Below, in pieces: positions 24,550 through 36,886 of a stretch of 64,000 nt of DNA (position 1 is its first letter; every line of letters starts with the position of its first letter). Under the pieces are notes generated by a model, which saw nothing but the letters and a program-made list of their open reading frames with translations, had not been told where the DNA came from and ran no database searches. The position numbers and the translations under genes are program-made. Source of the stretch: Gnetum montanum (taxonomy: Eukaryota > Streptophyta > Gnetopsida > Gnetales > Gnetaceae). The DNA lies in the NCBI GenBank assembly GCA_015680685.1, contig MNCI01033639.1, positions 392,323 through 456,322 of the forward strand. The letters run 5' to 3'.

Positions 24550-25139
24550 TTGTATGCAATGCATGGAACTCTTTGCCTTTTATGACTCCCTTTCATAAGG
24601 ACAAATTACCAAAAAACCTATAAGGTAGGACCAATTACTTATGATAGTAACAACATCTTCATCCTATCCTAGTGAACTACAACAAATTGGTCTACAAGTT
24701 CTAACTTGATATTACATTTCATCAATGGTGGTTGATTCTAGGCTTCATACATATCTTGAAAAATAAGATTCACTCTTGAGTTTGAATTAAGAAGAGCCTT
24801 GTATGGAGAGTTTTCTATGATTTATAAATAGATTAAAGGGCTTCTTGGATCTATCTACTTCTTGGGAACTATACCTACCTTAATATAATGACTTATAGCA
24901 TGTGTGAACATGACAGTGATTAAATTTTTGATTCTACCTTGGTTGAAACATATGTTCCATAGAGAAATTTGAAGTGTTAGAGGTTGTATCAAGTGTCATA
25001 GCCACATCTCTTCTTGCTAATTGTAAAAAAATCCTATCTCTACTAGCTCTTTCTAAGCTTATCCTAAAAAGAAAGTATGAGAGGTTAAAGCAAGTGTTGG
25101 AACTTAAAATAAGTGAAACATAGATACACCCCAAGATTT

Positions 25140-25240
25140 ATAGTCCAATTAGAACTTTATATAACTCAACATTGTCCACCAAAATGAAACCCATACCTTG
25201 GAGCTTCCAAATCAAGTGTCTTACCACTAGGCTAACACCT
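25140..25240 (-). mobile_element. tRNA-derived SINE-like copy (family 1)
   Basis: On the minus strand TAGCCTAGTGG (25234-25224) matches the pol III A-box consensus TRGYNNARNGG exactly. After a B-box-like region it shares the body ACAATGTTGAGTTATA..AAGTTCTAAT with a plus-strand copy at 45225-45330. No clear target-site duplication was found. A tRNA-derived SINE is the best explanation; a decayed tRNA pseudogene with shared flank is the alternative. Confidence 0.55.
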
Positions 25241-25399
25241 CATTATTATGGACTCACAACTACTAATATTATCTCCTACTTATGCATTAATGGCCCTTGT
25301 CACAATTTTTTGCTATAGCTAAGAAGACAACTCTTCTTGCATTATTGGTGGAGGTACTAGCAATAATGAATTAAGAGGTTGTTGAGAATGATGTGTTGC

Positions 25400-27650
25400 A
25401 GGATGATGTATGTATGAAGGTGATTCTACACATGAAGTCATAAGTCTATGATACTTTATTAGATAGTAGTGGTAGTAGGCATGAATAGAAGCATTCCTTG
25501 GGAGATAGGTTATTGGAAATAGTAACCATAAGGGTTGTGTTATCTATAAAGGTACTACTATCTTGGTGGTAACATCCCTCACAACTATGGATTTTTCCAC
25601 TAATGCTGATATTTCTCTTATGGTTGAGGATAAGCCCTACTAGGATAATATGATTGTTGTTAATAGGGATATTTATAGTTACCTTGAAAATAAGGTAAAC
25701 TTTTGGGCATCTATTTCTTCAACAACTTCAGGTTTAGTACATATGTCCCTTATTCTTACAAATGGGTTATGACTAGAAAACACCCCTTAGAATGTCCTTA
25801 TTAATATAAATCACATTCATTTTTAACTCCTGACCTAGAATTTATAACTTCTTCTACTACTACAACTTTTCCTTCGTAATTGTGTTTATCTTGTCTAGTT
25901 TCTTTCTTTTTCCTTTTATATTTACCTTTGATTAATGCTTGATCAATCTTTTCTTCTACAATCTTTAATGTCATTGCAAACTTTTCATCTATAGAGTCCC
26001 ACATCTTTTCAACCTTTGTAGTGACATCATTAACAAATTTTTGAACTGGTAAAGTCTTTCTTTGAATCACGTCTTCCATTGATTCTTTCTTTTAGGTCTC
26101 ACATATCCTAACATCTCTTGTTCAAAGAGAAAGATCTTTGTTGTATTCCCCTACAAACTCTCTCTTTTAAAATTCTTCTTCTTTTTTGTGACTTAATCCA
26201 ATAATCTTTATACATTATGGGCTCTTATTTCTAATAATCTCCCTTGAACATAGACTCCAAGGGTCCCTCTAGTCTTATTTCCTAACCCATTAATTATGTG
26301 CCTCAACTATTCCCTTTGAGAAAATCCATGGCCTACATATATATGTAATAGTGAATAGTACCTACTCATTGCAACATCAAGGGATTTATGAAATCCCTAC
26401 TTCCATCTTTGGATTTACTTTCTCAAACAACTCTAGCATTGTGCTCCATCTTCAAATGGACTCTAGTTCCAACAATATATACTAGCTCTTTGCTCCTTTG
26501 ATAAGCATTCTTAAAAATATTTTAGGTTTTTGCCACTTATTTTCAATATTTTGAAGGGCATAAGAATCATGAAGAGCTTGAAGATAATGTTGTAGATCAA
26601 CATTATATTTTCCTTCAAATTTGGAAATGTTATTCATGTCTAATCACTTGCTGAAGCTATTTCTTTTATGCCTTATTAAAATATGCATGACCTCATTGAT
26701 ATTAATCATGCTTCTTATAGCCAATATAGGTTCATCTTAATCATCGAGTTCATCATATCAATTGTAGTTGTGACTTCTCCAATATTCTTCTTCATCTCTT
26801 TCTCCTATGCCTCTACTCTCTTTTCCTTTCTTCTTCTCTTTCACTTTCATCTACATCATGATGTTTTCTTCTTTTCAAATATCTATTATGATCTTGTCTT
26901 CTTTTCCTATCAAGTGCTTGTTCTTGATTCCTTTAAAGTGCTCTTTTTCCATTTCTCTGCTCATCCCTATTAGAGTTTATTAATGAATATAATGAAAAGG
27001 ATGGAGGACTTCGAGAACAATTCCAACCAGTTCTCCTATTATGACCCCTTGATTTTTCTCTTTTAAATCTACTAAAGGTCCTTAGCCTTAGGTCTATCAT
27101 TGTTATGAGGTCTACCTCATCCCTTTTAGAAGTTTCTACTAAGGTGGAACATAGCTCTTATTGCATAAAATCTTCTACATCTAGAATAGATGGATTAAAA
27201 TGAGATCGATGATAGTGAAACTTTTTAACTCGATCCTTTATATCTTCCTTTCAAAGATTATGACTACCTAAGATGCTTGTTTGTTCTTTTCCTATTCATA
27301 TCTTACTTCCATAATGACATCTCTCTCATAATCTAGGCTTCTATTGACTGATATGTTCTAGTCATGTTCATTGTAACTTGATATCCTTCATGCATGTGAC
27401 CAAGACTTATTATAAGAAGTGCTACTTGAAGCATGAATACTCTTGTGGTATTACAATGTCACCTTGTAAGTCTCTACATCTAAACTATTCATCTTGATGA
27501 AAGATAAAAGTTAGGATAGTATGAATCATTATGAGCATAGGAAATCCTAGTTTGCATTAGTCCATTCCAATTTTCTTCATTGTGAATCCTATTATTGCTT
27601 TCATTAATATCATTAATAGGTGGAAAATTAACTTCATGTGTTAAAGCCAT
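25400..27650 (-). pseudogene. gag of element E
   Basis: Starts MALTHEVNFPPIND (ATG at 27650) with NEENWNGLMQTRISYAHND, matching the start of element A's gag (VEENWSDQPYARVSYVHDH). A charged Arg/Glu-rich region lies near 26.8-27.0 kb, then the capsid core (26.6-26.2 kb) with several frame shifts, then an open segment (26079-25801) with RKTLPVQKFVND and MWDSIDEKF. This corresponds to KKTLPIQK/LWDSMDNQF in the 12.8-15 kb gag. The Tyr/Gln/Pro-rich tail follows to about 25400. Confidence 0.72.
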
Positions 27651-27742
27651 TATAATCAATTCTTATTTAAGTGTGTGTTTAGAAATTGTTTTTTGTTGAC
27701 ATAACAAACTCTTACTAAAACCAAATAACTGGTGTAGATTGA

Positions 27743-27766
27743 TACCATCCTTGATAATGACATTAA
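27743..27766 (-). other. PBS of element E
   Basis: Minus strand TTAATGTCATTATCAAGGAT directly after the LTR end CTCATCA. It is a decayed version of the tRNA-Asp-type PBS and is similar to the site at 47615-47638. Confidence 0.5.
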
Positions 27767-28385
27767 TGATGAGTACCAAGAGTTCCTAATGCTCAACCAT
27801 ATAAGCCACATGCATACACACATAACTAGATCAGAATCCATAGATAGGACAATATGTGTATACTAGCGTTTGATAAGAAGTCCACAATCGTTGTCTTCCC
27901 ACTAGATTTAGCAAAGTTCAATGTGTATCATTTAACTCTTAGTGAAGTATATGATTGAATGTTGTTGATTGGTTCTTAAAATGCTACAAGGAAACATATT
28001 GAAATGAATATAATTTCTATTATTCAAGATGTAGTGAAAATGTAACACTAAGCTAGCCTAATGGTAATAAGCATTCTTTTTTGGTCTTACATACATGCCC
28101 TAGGCTAGTATAACTACCACTAAGATTGCCAATCAACTTTGCTGTTGAGCAAATCAAGCAAAGCTACTACTTAGCTATCAAACAATTACATGTTATGCTC
28201 AAAATTAGTCATATTTATCCCACTAAAGTACTAACAAACATTGAAAATGTGATGACATTATAAATATAAATAACATTGAAAGAAAATCTATGCTAAGTGA
28301 AATGCTACAATAGCAAAGAACAATCTCGATTATGCCTAGGAACATTCCACTGAAATAAAGATGTTGTACAACTATTAATCACCAA
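27767..28385 (-). repeat. 5' LTR of element E, distal part
   Basis: The right-hand 619 bp of a minus-oriented LTR, ending CTCATCA at 27767. At 28385 the sequence is cut by the TGAGTCAT start of element A. The LTR resumes at 37782. Joined lengths (619 + 215 = 834 bp) fit the 877-887 bp of sister LTRs. Confidence 0.72.
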
Positions 28386-29620
28386 TGAGTCATGTTTTGC
28401 AAGGCTGCAATATTGAATATTTGATATCGGGGCCATGATGCTAGGTATCCAATATTGGGCCACAACCTCCGATGTCAGGCATCCGATATCACCCCTTCCA
28501 CGCTAGCTTATAAATACCACACTTGGGTGAACAACTAGGATATAGTTGGTTGATAGATTTTAGATAGCTTTTTCATAGATATTTTATTTCAAGTTCTGTT
28601 GTCTTTCAGTGCATGCTCGTAGTGTGATGTTAAGTGATTGTACAACATCCTTATTCGAATGTGATGTACTTGGACACGTTACATGACCAAAAATAAAGAT
28701 TGAGATGACTTTCATCATTGCAACATCCACTTAGTTTTATTATTGCTTTCAAATATTCAAACTTTACTAATTTTTCTTAGTTAATGTTTTCATTTATTGC
28801 TCTTTATTAATCATGCCATTAAGCGAAATGAGTACAACTAATCATGAGTGCTTAAGTGTAATTACTTGGTAGCCCAACAACATGGGTGCATAGTTGGGAT
28901 ATAGTTGGTTGATAGATTTTAGATAGCTTTTTCATAGAATTTTTATTTTGAGTTCTATTGTCTTTCAGTGCATGCTTGTAGTGTGATGTTAAGTAATTGT
29001 ACAACATCCTTATTCAAGTATGACGTACTTGGACACATTACATGATCAAAAATAAAGATCGAGATGACTTTCATCATTGCAACATCCACTTAGTTTTATT
29101 GCTTTCAACTATTCAAACTTTACTATTTTTCTTAGTTAATGTTTCCATTTATTACTCTTTATTGTTCATGCCATTAAGCGAAATGAGTGCGACTAATCAT
29201 GAGTGCTTAAATGTAATTATTTGGTAGCCTAGCAACATTATTGTTTGGTATGCCTAGTGAAGTATGCTTGATAGTCCCAACAGTAATTACACAAAGTCCA
29301 AGGTGTGTACAAAAATGGATACTCATCACACATAGGCTAGTTTAGATTTTACTTTCCACTATTAATTAACTTAATTAATTCATCTCTTTATTATCATTAG
29401 GAGTAGCTTAAGGCTAGATAACATCAAACATCATATGCCTCACTTTGGACTAAACCATACGTGACAAAGCTACCACTAGTTCAACTGGGAAGATAGTGAA
29501 TTGCAATGAAGGCATCATGATTTAGATGCACAACTAGTTCCTTCCATAAAATTTGACTGGATCATGTGTAAATGCTTGTGATTCATATGGTTGGGTGTAG
29601 GGATACCTCATTGCTCATCA
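28386..29620 (+). repeat. 5' LTR of element A with internal 360-bp tandem duplication
   Basis: Starts TGAGTCATG, with three GATATC/GATATT-type repeats in U3 (28405-28490) and TATAAATA at 28509-28516. A segment beginning near 28523 is repeated from about 28883 (offset about 360 bp). This explains why the LTR is 1,235 bp while the 3' LTR is 884 bp. Ends CTCATCA before the PBS. Confidence 0.88.
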
Positions 29621-29644
29621 TTGGCACCATTGCTGAAGATGGTG
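29621..29644 (+). other. PBS of element A
   Basis: TTGGCACCATTGCTGAAGAT follows the LTR end and is close to the tRNA-Asp-type PBS of Athila/Tat elements. Confidence 0.7.
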
Positions 29645-29745
29645 CTAGTTATCTAGATTAGTTATATTATACACGATCACTGTAAATGCATCAATGATAT
29701 ATCTTTTAGAAAATATTAAATCACACACATCATAAACCAATAACA

Positions 29746-31800
29746 ATGTCTCTCTTGCAAGGAAGCAAAAATGTATTGTATAGCAAAAACATTCATTATA
29801 AAATTAACAAGATATATGTTGAAGAAAATTGGAGTGACCAACCTTATGCAAGGGTTTCATATGTTCATGACCACCCTAACGACACTCAAAGACTACATTC
29901 ACCTAAGGCAGATAATCCTAGGGAAGATGAAATAAGTTCTGGACCAGGGGAGCCCTCAAGGCCTAAGACCTCCTCGAAACCTAGAAATGATAAATTAAGG
30001 GACCTTGGGGAACACCATAGAAGCCATGGCGATCCTTCTAGTTCCTCATCTTCCTCTTCCTCTTCAACGTCTAGTTTTAATGAAGATGAACATAGGTATA
30101 CAAACATGGCTCTATTATGGGGTTAGAATAAAAATAGAAATCGAACTCACAAGAAAAATCAAAGAAATCAACATGAACATAGACAAAATCATCACAATCA
30201 AACAAATAGAAATAAAAATTTTCATCACAACATGTCTAATGATAGTGAACCCTTGCTGGCCACTAGAAGCCTAATGCAGATCATAGAGGTGGTTAAGATA
30301 TCCCATAGGCATCACAAGGAAAGTTGCCTACCCAAACTTGATATAAACAATATCCCTAAATTTGTGAGAGGCTATGATTCGGATCCACAACATCATGTAC
30401 AAGCCCTCCAAGATGCCTATGCCTTCTACAACATTGAAAGTGGGTGGCAAAAGCTTAAGCTCTTTCCTAGGACACTAGTTAATAGAGCTAAAGCATGGTA
30501 TAGATCGTTGAAACCAAATTCAATTCGATGGTGGTCCACAATGTTGGAACTCTTCAACGAGAAATACCAAACCTATGTGAGGGTGTCAAACCTAAGGAGA
30601 TAGATCCAAGAATGGAACCAAGAACAACATGAACCATTGGACATGGCCTTAGATAGATATTATTCTCTACTAAATAGATGCCCAAGCCATGGTTTCTCTA
30701 AGGAAAGGAAACTTTTCTACATCATAGATGGGCTTTGTAATGAAGCAAGGGAGATCCTTGGGATGTATGCCCTAAGTTAATTATACAAGCTATGAGCCCA
30801 TTAGATCTAAGAGATAATCGAGTGTGTGGTGAAAGAAGATATGAAAATGGTAGAATGTTTATTAATATCACTAGGATCCAACTCTTCAAAAGAAGGAGGT
30901 CCATATCTATGGTAAGGAAAAAGAGGTCGTTCTTGATAAGGTGATTTTGCAACAAACCTTGTGTATCGATCAACTTGAAGCAAAGTTTGATAGGATGTTA
31001 GAGTGGATATATGAAAAGGTTGTAACTTTCATCAAAACTATAGAGAAGAATGTGATGCAAAATGAACTAGGCTATCACAATAAATAAGAGAAAGCAGTAT
31101 CAAGAAACAAGTAGGAATACTTATTAGCAAATAAGGGAAATAACTGAAGAAAAAGAGGCTATAGACTCAACCACAGATGAAGATGACAAATCTAACATCT
31201 ACATATATGACCACCCGAAGGGCCATTGCCTAGTCATGTCACATTTACATGAGTATTGGACTTTTGCATTAAATCCCAAATTCATACAAAAGTACATGCC
31301 CAAGAAATTTCCTTTTCCACATGGTAATTACATATAGTCCCACAACCAATCATCACTAGTTACTAGCCTCAACTAGTAATAATGGGGACTTATTACTAGC
31401 CTCAACACTATCATCAACCGTAGTGGCAAAACCCACAATCATGGGGGAGGCCATCACCAAACTAGCCCTACCATTACTACCAGCCAAAATCTCATGGATA
31501 TTATGTTTAACATCCTATTTCTCCAACTAGTTCTATGCCCTCTACTTCAAATCACTAATATCACTCTCCCAAGTACCATCAACGCATGACATCCCCTAAA
31601 GGATCACCACCTCACACCTCTTACCATCCAGCTTATCCTCAACATTCTCGTACTCCACCTCATCACATGCCACTATTAGCAACACAGGAAGGTTCAACAC
31701 CACAACATCCACAGATGAATGTCATGTGTGTTGTGAATTTGCATAGACATGCTGATAGTAGTAGGTTCCCACCACAAACCTGAAAACGTCTTTCTTTAGG
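29746..31800 (+). pseudogene. gag of element A
   Basis: The best preserved gag in the window. It starts MSLLQGSKN at 29746; the N-terminal part has VEENWSDQPYARVSY and a Ser run (about 30035-30075). A frame shift leads to SEPLLATRSLMQIIEV, NNIPKFVRGYDSDPQ and WQKLKLFPRTLVNRAKAWY, then WWSTMLELFNEKYQTY (30232-30603), a clear Retrotrans_gag core. After a stop at 30601 it continues with RYYSLLNRCPSHGFS, later HPKGHCLVMSHLHEYWTF (about 31210-31270) and a Pro/Tyr/His-rich tail with SPKGSPPHTSYHPAYP (31586-31783). No CCHC knuckle is evident. Confidence 0.8.
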
Positions 31801-31959
31801 ACAACTCTTAAACAGAAGTGCAACACTCATGGACCTACCACATCATCCAAACTAGCATAATGCCAATCTAGTGCAACACCTTCCTATTCACAAATAACAT
31901 CCTTTGATCCTACGCAAGGGCCACCATCCATCATTACTCCAACACCCAATAGCAGCAAT

Positions 31960-33340
31960 GAATCGAGCATTGTGAAGAGACAAACGAATCCATACATACC
32001 TAATAGAGATCAACGATGAAATCATGGGTCAAACATTTGCAATGTTGACATAACTCATACTCTAACCTACCGTACATTTAACAACCAAGTGTGTGAACAA
32101 CAACTTGTCTATGTAATTGCCACTAAACCAGGAGACACCCAGTGGCTCAAAAACGAAAGGTTAACAATGTTTTATATATGCATGGAGCCTACCTATCCAC
32201 TTATCAATTCTTGCCACAACCAAATGCTTAGTAATGGGAGAAACCCCTCCTCCTTCTAACATCTAGAATTAATAGATGTTTTTTATCTTCTTGTTTTACA
32301 ATTTTTTTTTATCATTTTCCTATTTCTTGATATACTTTTTCCTATCCTTTTCAACTTTTTCCATCTTTTTTTTTTCATTTTCTTTGTTAATAATCTTGGT
32401 TGTAAATAAAACGATCATGTAGCCCATTGAGGTGAGGTTTTCTCTATGTTGACAAGTCATGAGGGACTAATTATTCAGATAGTGAGGCCACATCATCCAT
32501 CCATCCATTTCATTAATAAGAGGTTCTTACCCTAGTCATTATGATATTCTTTTCCATCATTAAACTAACAATAAATGTGTAATCATGGTGCCTAGACAAA
32601 AAGTGAAGAACCAAGGGGAAATGTGAAGGGTGTGACATCAAAGGGATTTGTGAATTCTCTTTGTCCACTTTTGTATGTTCTATCATGTTGCTAAGGTTGT
32701 AATTATATCCTTGTAGATCTAACGAAAATGAAAGTAAGAGTAAAATAAAAGGGCACTAAATAAATTTTGAGGGTCCCACTAGAAAGACATGTACCCATGC
32801 CTGAAAGTTAGTGGCTTCTCAGAATACTTTCAAAAAAAAAAAANGTCCATATGATCCTAACTTGTGCTTTTTTGTGACATAGAGTTATTTTCTCAATTTA
32901 GTGGTTTTAACATGTGTGTTTTGTTTCACAAGTATTTGTTGTATTCAACCCCTTTAATGCCTATAGACATTTTTAGGTGTGATTATAGAAGGGCATTATG
33001 GGCTAAAGTCTACTTTGGGGAGGATCCACTTGTGTAACTATTGTAACTTGTACTTGTTTGACATAACCACATCATTTTTAACCTTCCACATGCATAAATG
33101 TTAAATTTAATACTTTCCTTTCTCATATAATTGATCCGTTCTACACCATAGGTTTAATATCCCTTCTCTTGCATCTCCCAAAGTTTTTAATGTCAACAAC
33201 TCCATCTTCTAACACTTCCGATGCCTAAATATGATTTCCTACTTACCCTAGAACTATGGACCTAACTTGACACCTTCCAACCAACCCCAAAGCTTCATTT
33301 CCCATGTAAAGTACCCTCATTAAATGCATTTTCAAGGACC
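31960..33340. other. Non-coding middle of element A
   Basis: A short reading at 31960-32250 (SNICNVDITHTLTYRTFNN, then YVIATKPGDTQWL) may be protease-linked sequence of the gag-pol junction. From 32250 there is T-rich non-coding sequence, with one undetermined base (n) at 32844 at the end of an A run. RT, RNase H and integrase, expected here in a full element, are absent. Confidence 0.5.
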
Positions 33341-33420
33341 CTGATATTAACTACTAGATATCATGTCAGACTTGACGTCGAATACCCGATATTGCATCAA
33401 CAAAACCTATATATATGACC
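33340..33420 (+). promoter_or_regulatory. Promoter-like region upstream of ORF3 (element A)
   Basis: Short repeats of the GATATT/GATATC/GACGTCGAATACCCGATATT type (33344-33395) precede TATATATA at 33409-33416. The same combination of GATATC repeats and TATA box forms the U3 of this element's LTRs. It sits about 553 bp before the ORF3 start, and the leader aligns by eye with the leader of ORF3 in element D. Confidence 0.45.
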
Positions 33421-33968
33421 CCCATGGTGTTCCAAAATCCATTCTCATCATTTGTAGCTAGGGGAGTTTTTGAAATTTTCTCTCGCAACTAAGAGCTCTA
33501 TGCAATCAACTTCTACTTGCAATATTCTACTCCATATCACTCCAATTTTTGTATCATTTGAACCTATTTGAACCCGAAGTGTTCAATTTAGTCAAGGGAG
33601 GGTGACTGCATGGAAAAATTACGTCTATTTTTCAAATTTTGCTATAACCCAAAAGGTATTGTAAGTGTAAGAATGTTAAAAATCTTAAGTATTTTTTAAT
33701 GAATAATCAATCGTATTAATGCCAAAAACTTTAATTTTTCACCAAAGGAACCATAACCATCATGATAAGCCATACATAAGGAAAAAGAAACCACTTGCAA
33801 AGGGAAAAAAGAAGAATAACACTTTTTGGGTATTTTTTTGAAAATGTTTCTAACTCTACAATCATATGAGCCTAAGAACTTACTGAAACTAAGGTCATGA
33901 GTAAGGTATAAACCTGTTAATGATAAATAATAACACCTTAGTAACATCCAACCCTTGATTGATTGCAG

Positions 33969-36707
33969 ATGGCCCTAAAAAGAGGAGAATAAGAGGCCAA
34001 CAAGGAGAACAAGAAGTAGCCAAACGCTTAAGAGGTGGTAGAGGCCAACAAGGAGAGTAAGCTGAGCATGAGGAGCAGGAGGCCCAATCATTTAGCATTC
34101 ATCAAGAAGCTCCTACTAAAGGGCCATCAGTCCAAGAAGAGGTTGTAGAACCATAAGCTCTAGTGCAAGGAAAACACCTCACATTGTCCCCAGAATGTCT
34201 TGACGCTATTTAGGAGAAATCCATGTTGACCACAATCATCGTGAAAATGAATTTTGGTCCATTTATGGAATTTTCTCCTGAGGAAGTTCAGACACAACTC
34301 CAAGTGTCACCATTATGGCACATTCTTTCAAATAGTGGTGAATGGTACCTCAATGAGACGTAGCAATTCTAGCACAATAAGGAAGAAGGCACCACTATTA
34401 ACATTGGCAAAGTCACTATTTATTTCTTGGTCAAAGCAATTGTAGAGGCTCTAAATCTGCCCAATGTGGGGGGCCAAGCTAGCACATCTATCCACGAGGT
34501 CAAATCCCAAAACTAGAAAGTTGTTGCTGAAGCAAGCATACAACAAAGACAATAAGACATATAATGAGTTGACCCTAGAAGAGAGGACCTATTTCAAGAT
34601 AGGCACATATCACCTCTTCCCAACCAAAGGGCTCAACAAAATCTCGACATACATAGCTAGGAGAAGTGCAATATTAATGGGCAAATACATGGCCAATCTT
34701 CCCCAATTATACTGCATGGAAATTCAGAGGTAGTTTGAAGAAAAGAAGGTAAGAAAGCCAACACTTCCATTCCCTTGCCTAATCAGGAAGCTGTGTAAAC
34801 ACACTCGAATCTTGGGATACACAAATGATGCTCCCAAGAGGGCTCAGAATGCTTCCTTTGCTAAATTACTTAGACCTACAACACCAAGGAAAGACCTTGC
34901 TGAGGAACAAGAATCAGAGAAGGAAGCAGAACCAAAAAAGAAAACAGAGCAAGAGCCTGAGCAACTGTGTGAACCACAAGTTCCACCACCACCACCACCA
35001 CAAGACTACTAGCCTACAATGAACCATTTGCAAAGAATTGCTGAAACTCTCAGTTGGGGGAGTAGGTATGAGTCCAACCTCTTCCAAGTTATTAATGACA
35101 CTATGCAGCCCATTGTTTTTGTTGATCCAACAAGGGGGCAGATTTCATTACAATCAAGAGGAGAATCCTAGTCGTCACAACAAATCTCTAGTAAGGTTGC
35201 ATCCTTTCAGGTGATGCTTGAAACAAGAGAAGGTGTCACAGTAGTGGTCATGTAGCATTAGGATGCAGCAAGTGCAATAGAGGTGATAATAGATTACATC
35301 AGAGAATCTTTCAATGTGCTTGTACCCACAATGGATTTGATTGGGATCATAGATGCACAAATGCTTGTTGGGACTTCACTGACTCCTATGGCCCATGAGG
35401 ATGTATTGGATAGATTGCTGCAAATGGGATAAGTAATGACAACCCTTTTTGACATTCCCAGTGGTATCATTGCAATGCAATCAAACCTCATCACCACAAA
35501 AGTAAAGTTGGTCATGGCTAAGACCAAGGCGGAGCATGCAAATATAGAAGTGCATCGACTACAACAAGAGCTAGTCACCCTAAAAGCTGAAAGATGGAAC
35601 CTTGCCCAATTTGTCGCATCTAACCAACTAGATCAATTCTGAATGGACTGAACAAATTGATCGAAGAGAACAAAGTTGCTAAGCAAAAAAAGGAGAAGGC
35701 AATCTAGAATGCTTCAGCTACTGACACTTAGGCATATGCCCATAAGAAGGCATTGACCACTACACAAGAAGAAAATAAATAGCTTGCTATAGATAACACA
35801 AGGTTTACCACTATCAAAAAATAAAAGAACATCCTAGAAGAAAGTGTCCACCAGTTGAGAGAACAACTGGTGAGGATCAACTAAGACATTAATAGATTAG
35901 CTAGAGAGAATCAAATTACCTCGATGAAGGAGCTCCACGCAATTTTTCAAAATTTTGCAATCAATATAAGCAATTTGGCAAAACGAGGCCAAAAAGCACG
36001 AGAAGCTAAAGGAGCACTTTCAAGACCAAGTTGGCATGTATAAGCAAATTAACAGAAAGAAAATCCATATGGCAAAAAACCCACATCGAATCCATGTTAG
36101 CAAAAAGTCCTAATTAGCAGCCCATCCTGGATAGTTATGCACTTGTCCACCATGCAGAAGTAAAGAATAAAGACCTATAGATTGAAGACTTAGGAATACA
36201 TGGCATTAGCTAACCTTTGATATGCCAACCTTGCTATGTTAACAGCAGGTTGGCTTAGAAATAAACTAGAACAACAAGTAGCGGCCACCTATGCATTATA
36301 TGAAAAAGAGTTTGCAAACAGAAAAAATGTATTATAGAAACTTCATGTAGCAAACTCAGAATTGAAGGTGATTAAGGTCTGCTACCATGGGAAAAATGAC
36401 GTAGCCTCAAACCTAGCCAGAAGATTAACAAATCACCAAAAATTGAAAGAAAAGGCCAAGGCCTTTAAGGAGGAATGAAGACAGCTTGTGGCCTGGTACG
36501 TGAAAACCAAAAAAAATGTTTCCACATCCACTATGCCTATGGGATGTACTGACTCTAGCACACATTGGTTTAGCAGCCTGGACGGTACATGACCCAAGAA
36601 TGAAGAAAGAAAAGTTGTAGGCACTCTTAAACCACTACAAATTCCAAAAGCCTAGCGACAAAGGGAAGCCGTCGATGAAAGAGCCACCACCTCTGAGAAC
36701 TACATGA
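33969..36707 (+). pseudogene. ORF3 of element A: accessory protein with FPCLIxKLCK block and coiled-coil tail
   Basis: Starts MALKRGE at 33969, right after an acceptor-like TTGATTGATTGCAG. After early stops it reads FGPFMEFSPEEVQTQLQVSP and ILSNSGEWYL. Then come LTLEERTYFKIGTYHLFPT (34560-34630), TLPFPCLIRKLCKHTRILGY (about 34760-34820), an acidic Glu/Lys/Pro linker ending PPPPPPQDY (35012) and a long charged helical part. The tail (36190-36560) has YMALANL, LAMLTAGWLRNKLEQQV and MFPHPLCLWDVLTLAHIG. Each block has a counterpart in the minus-strand copy at 59.75-62.6 kb. The N-terminal block resembles what I recall as a 'putative plant transposon protein' domain. Function unknown; the position before the PPT is that of env-like ORFs in Athila elements, but no membrane anchor is evident. 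Confidence 0.7.
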
Positions 36708-36886
36708 GCTTCCCTAATTTTGTGTCTTGTAATGTTATGTCTAATATTTGTAAAACACCATTGTGGCATATAAGAGTCAATTTGTGTATTTATTTAAGTC
36801 AGTCAATAATCCCATACCTTCCCAATGTTTTGTAAAGAACTTGTTCCTCATTTTGTTTAACTCGAAGACGAGTCTTCATTCATTCA

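Larger units (their letters stand above)
24550..28385 (-). mobile_element. Element E: minus-strand Ty3/gypsy element, LTR interrupted by element A
   Basis: Reading downwards: a 5' LTR whose first 215 bp lie at 37996-37782 and whose remainder lies at 28385-27767, a PBS (27766-27743), then gag (27650 to about 25400). Below 25400 only weak protease-like sequence and a SINE-like insertion are seen before element B's right LTR. RT, RNase H and integrase are absent, so the element is truncated at its 3' side. Confidence 0.72.

Noticed and set aside
35175-35360. Minus-strand frames opposite ORF3 (35175-35360, 35294-35578).
   Set aside because: Shadows of the plus-strand ORF3, whose blocks are conserved in element D.
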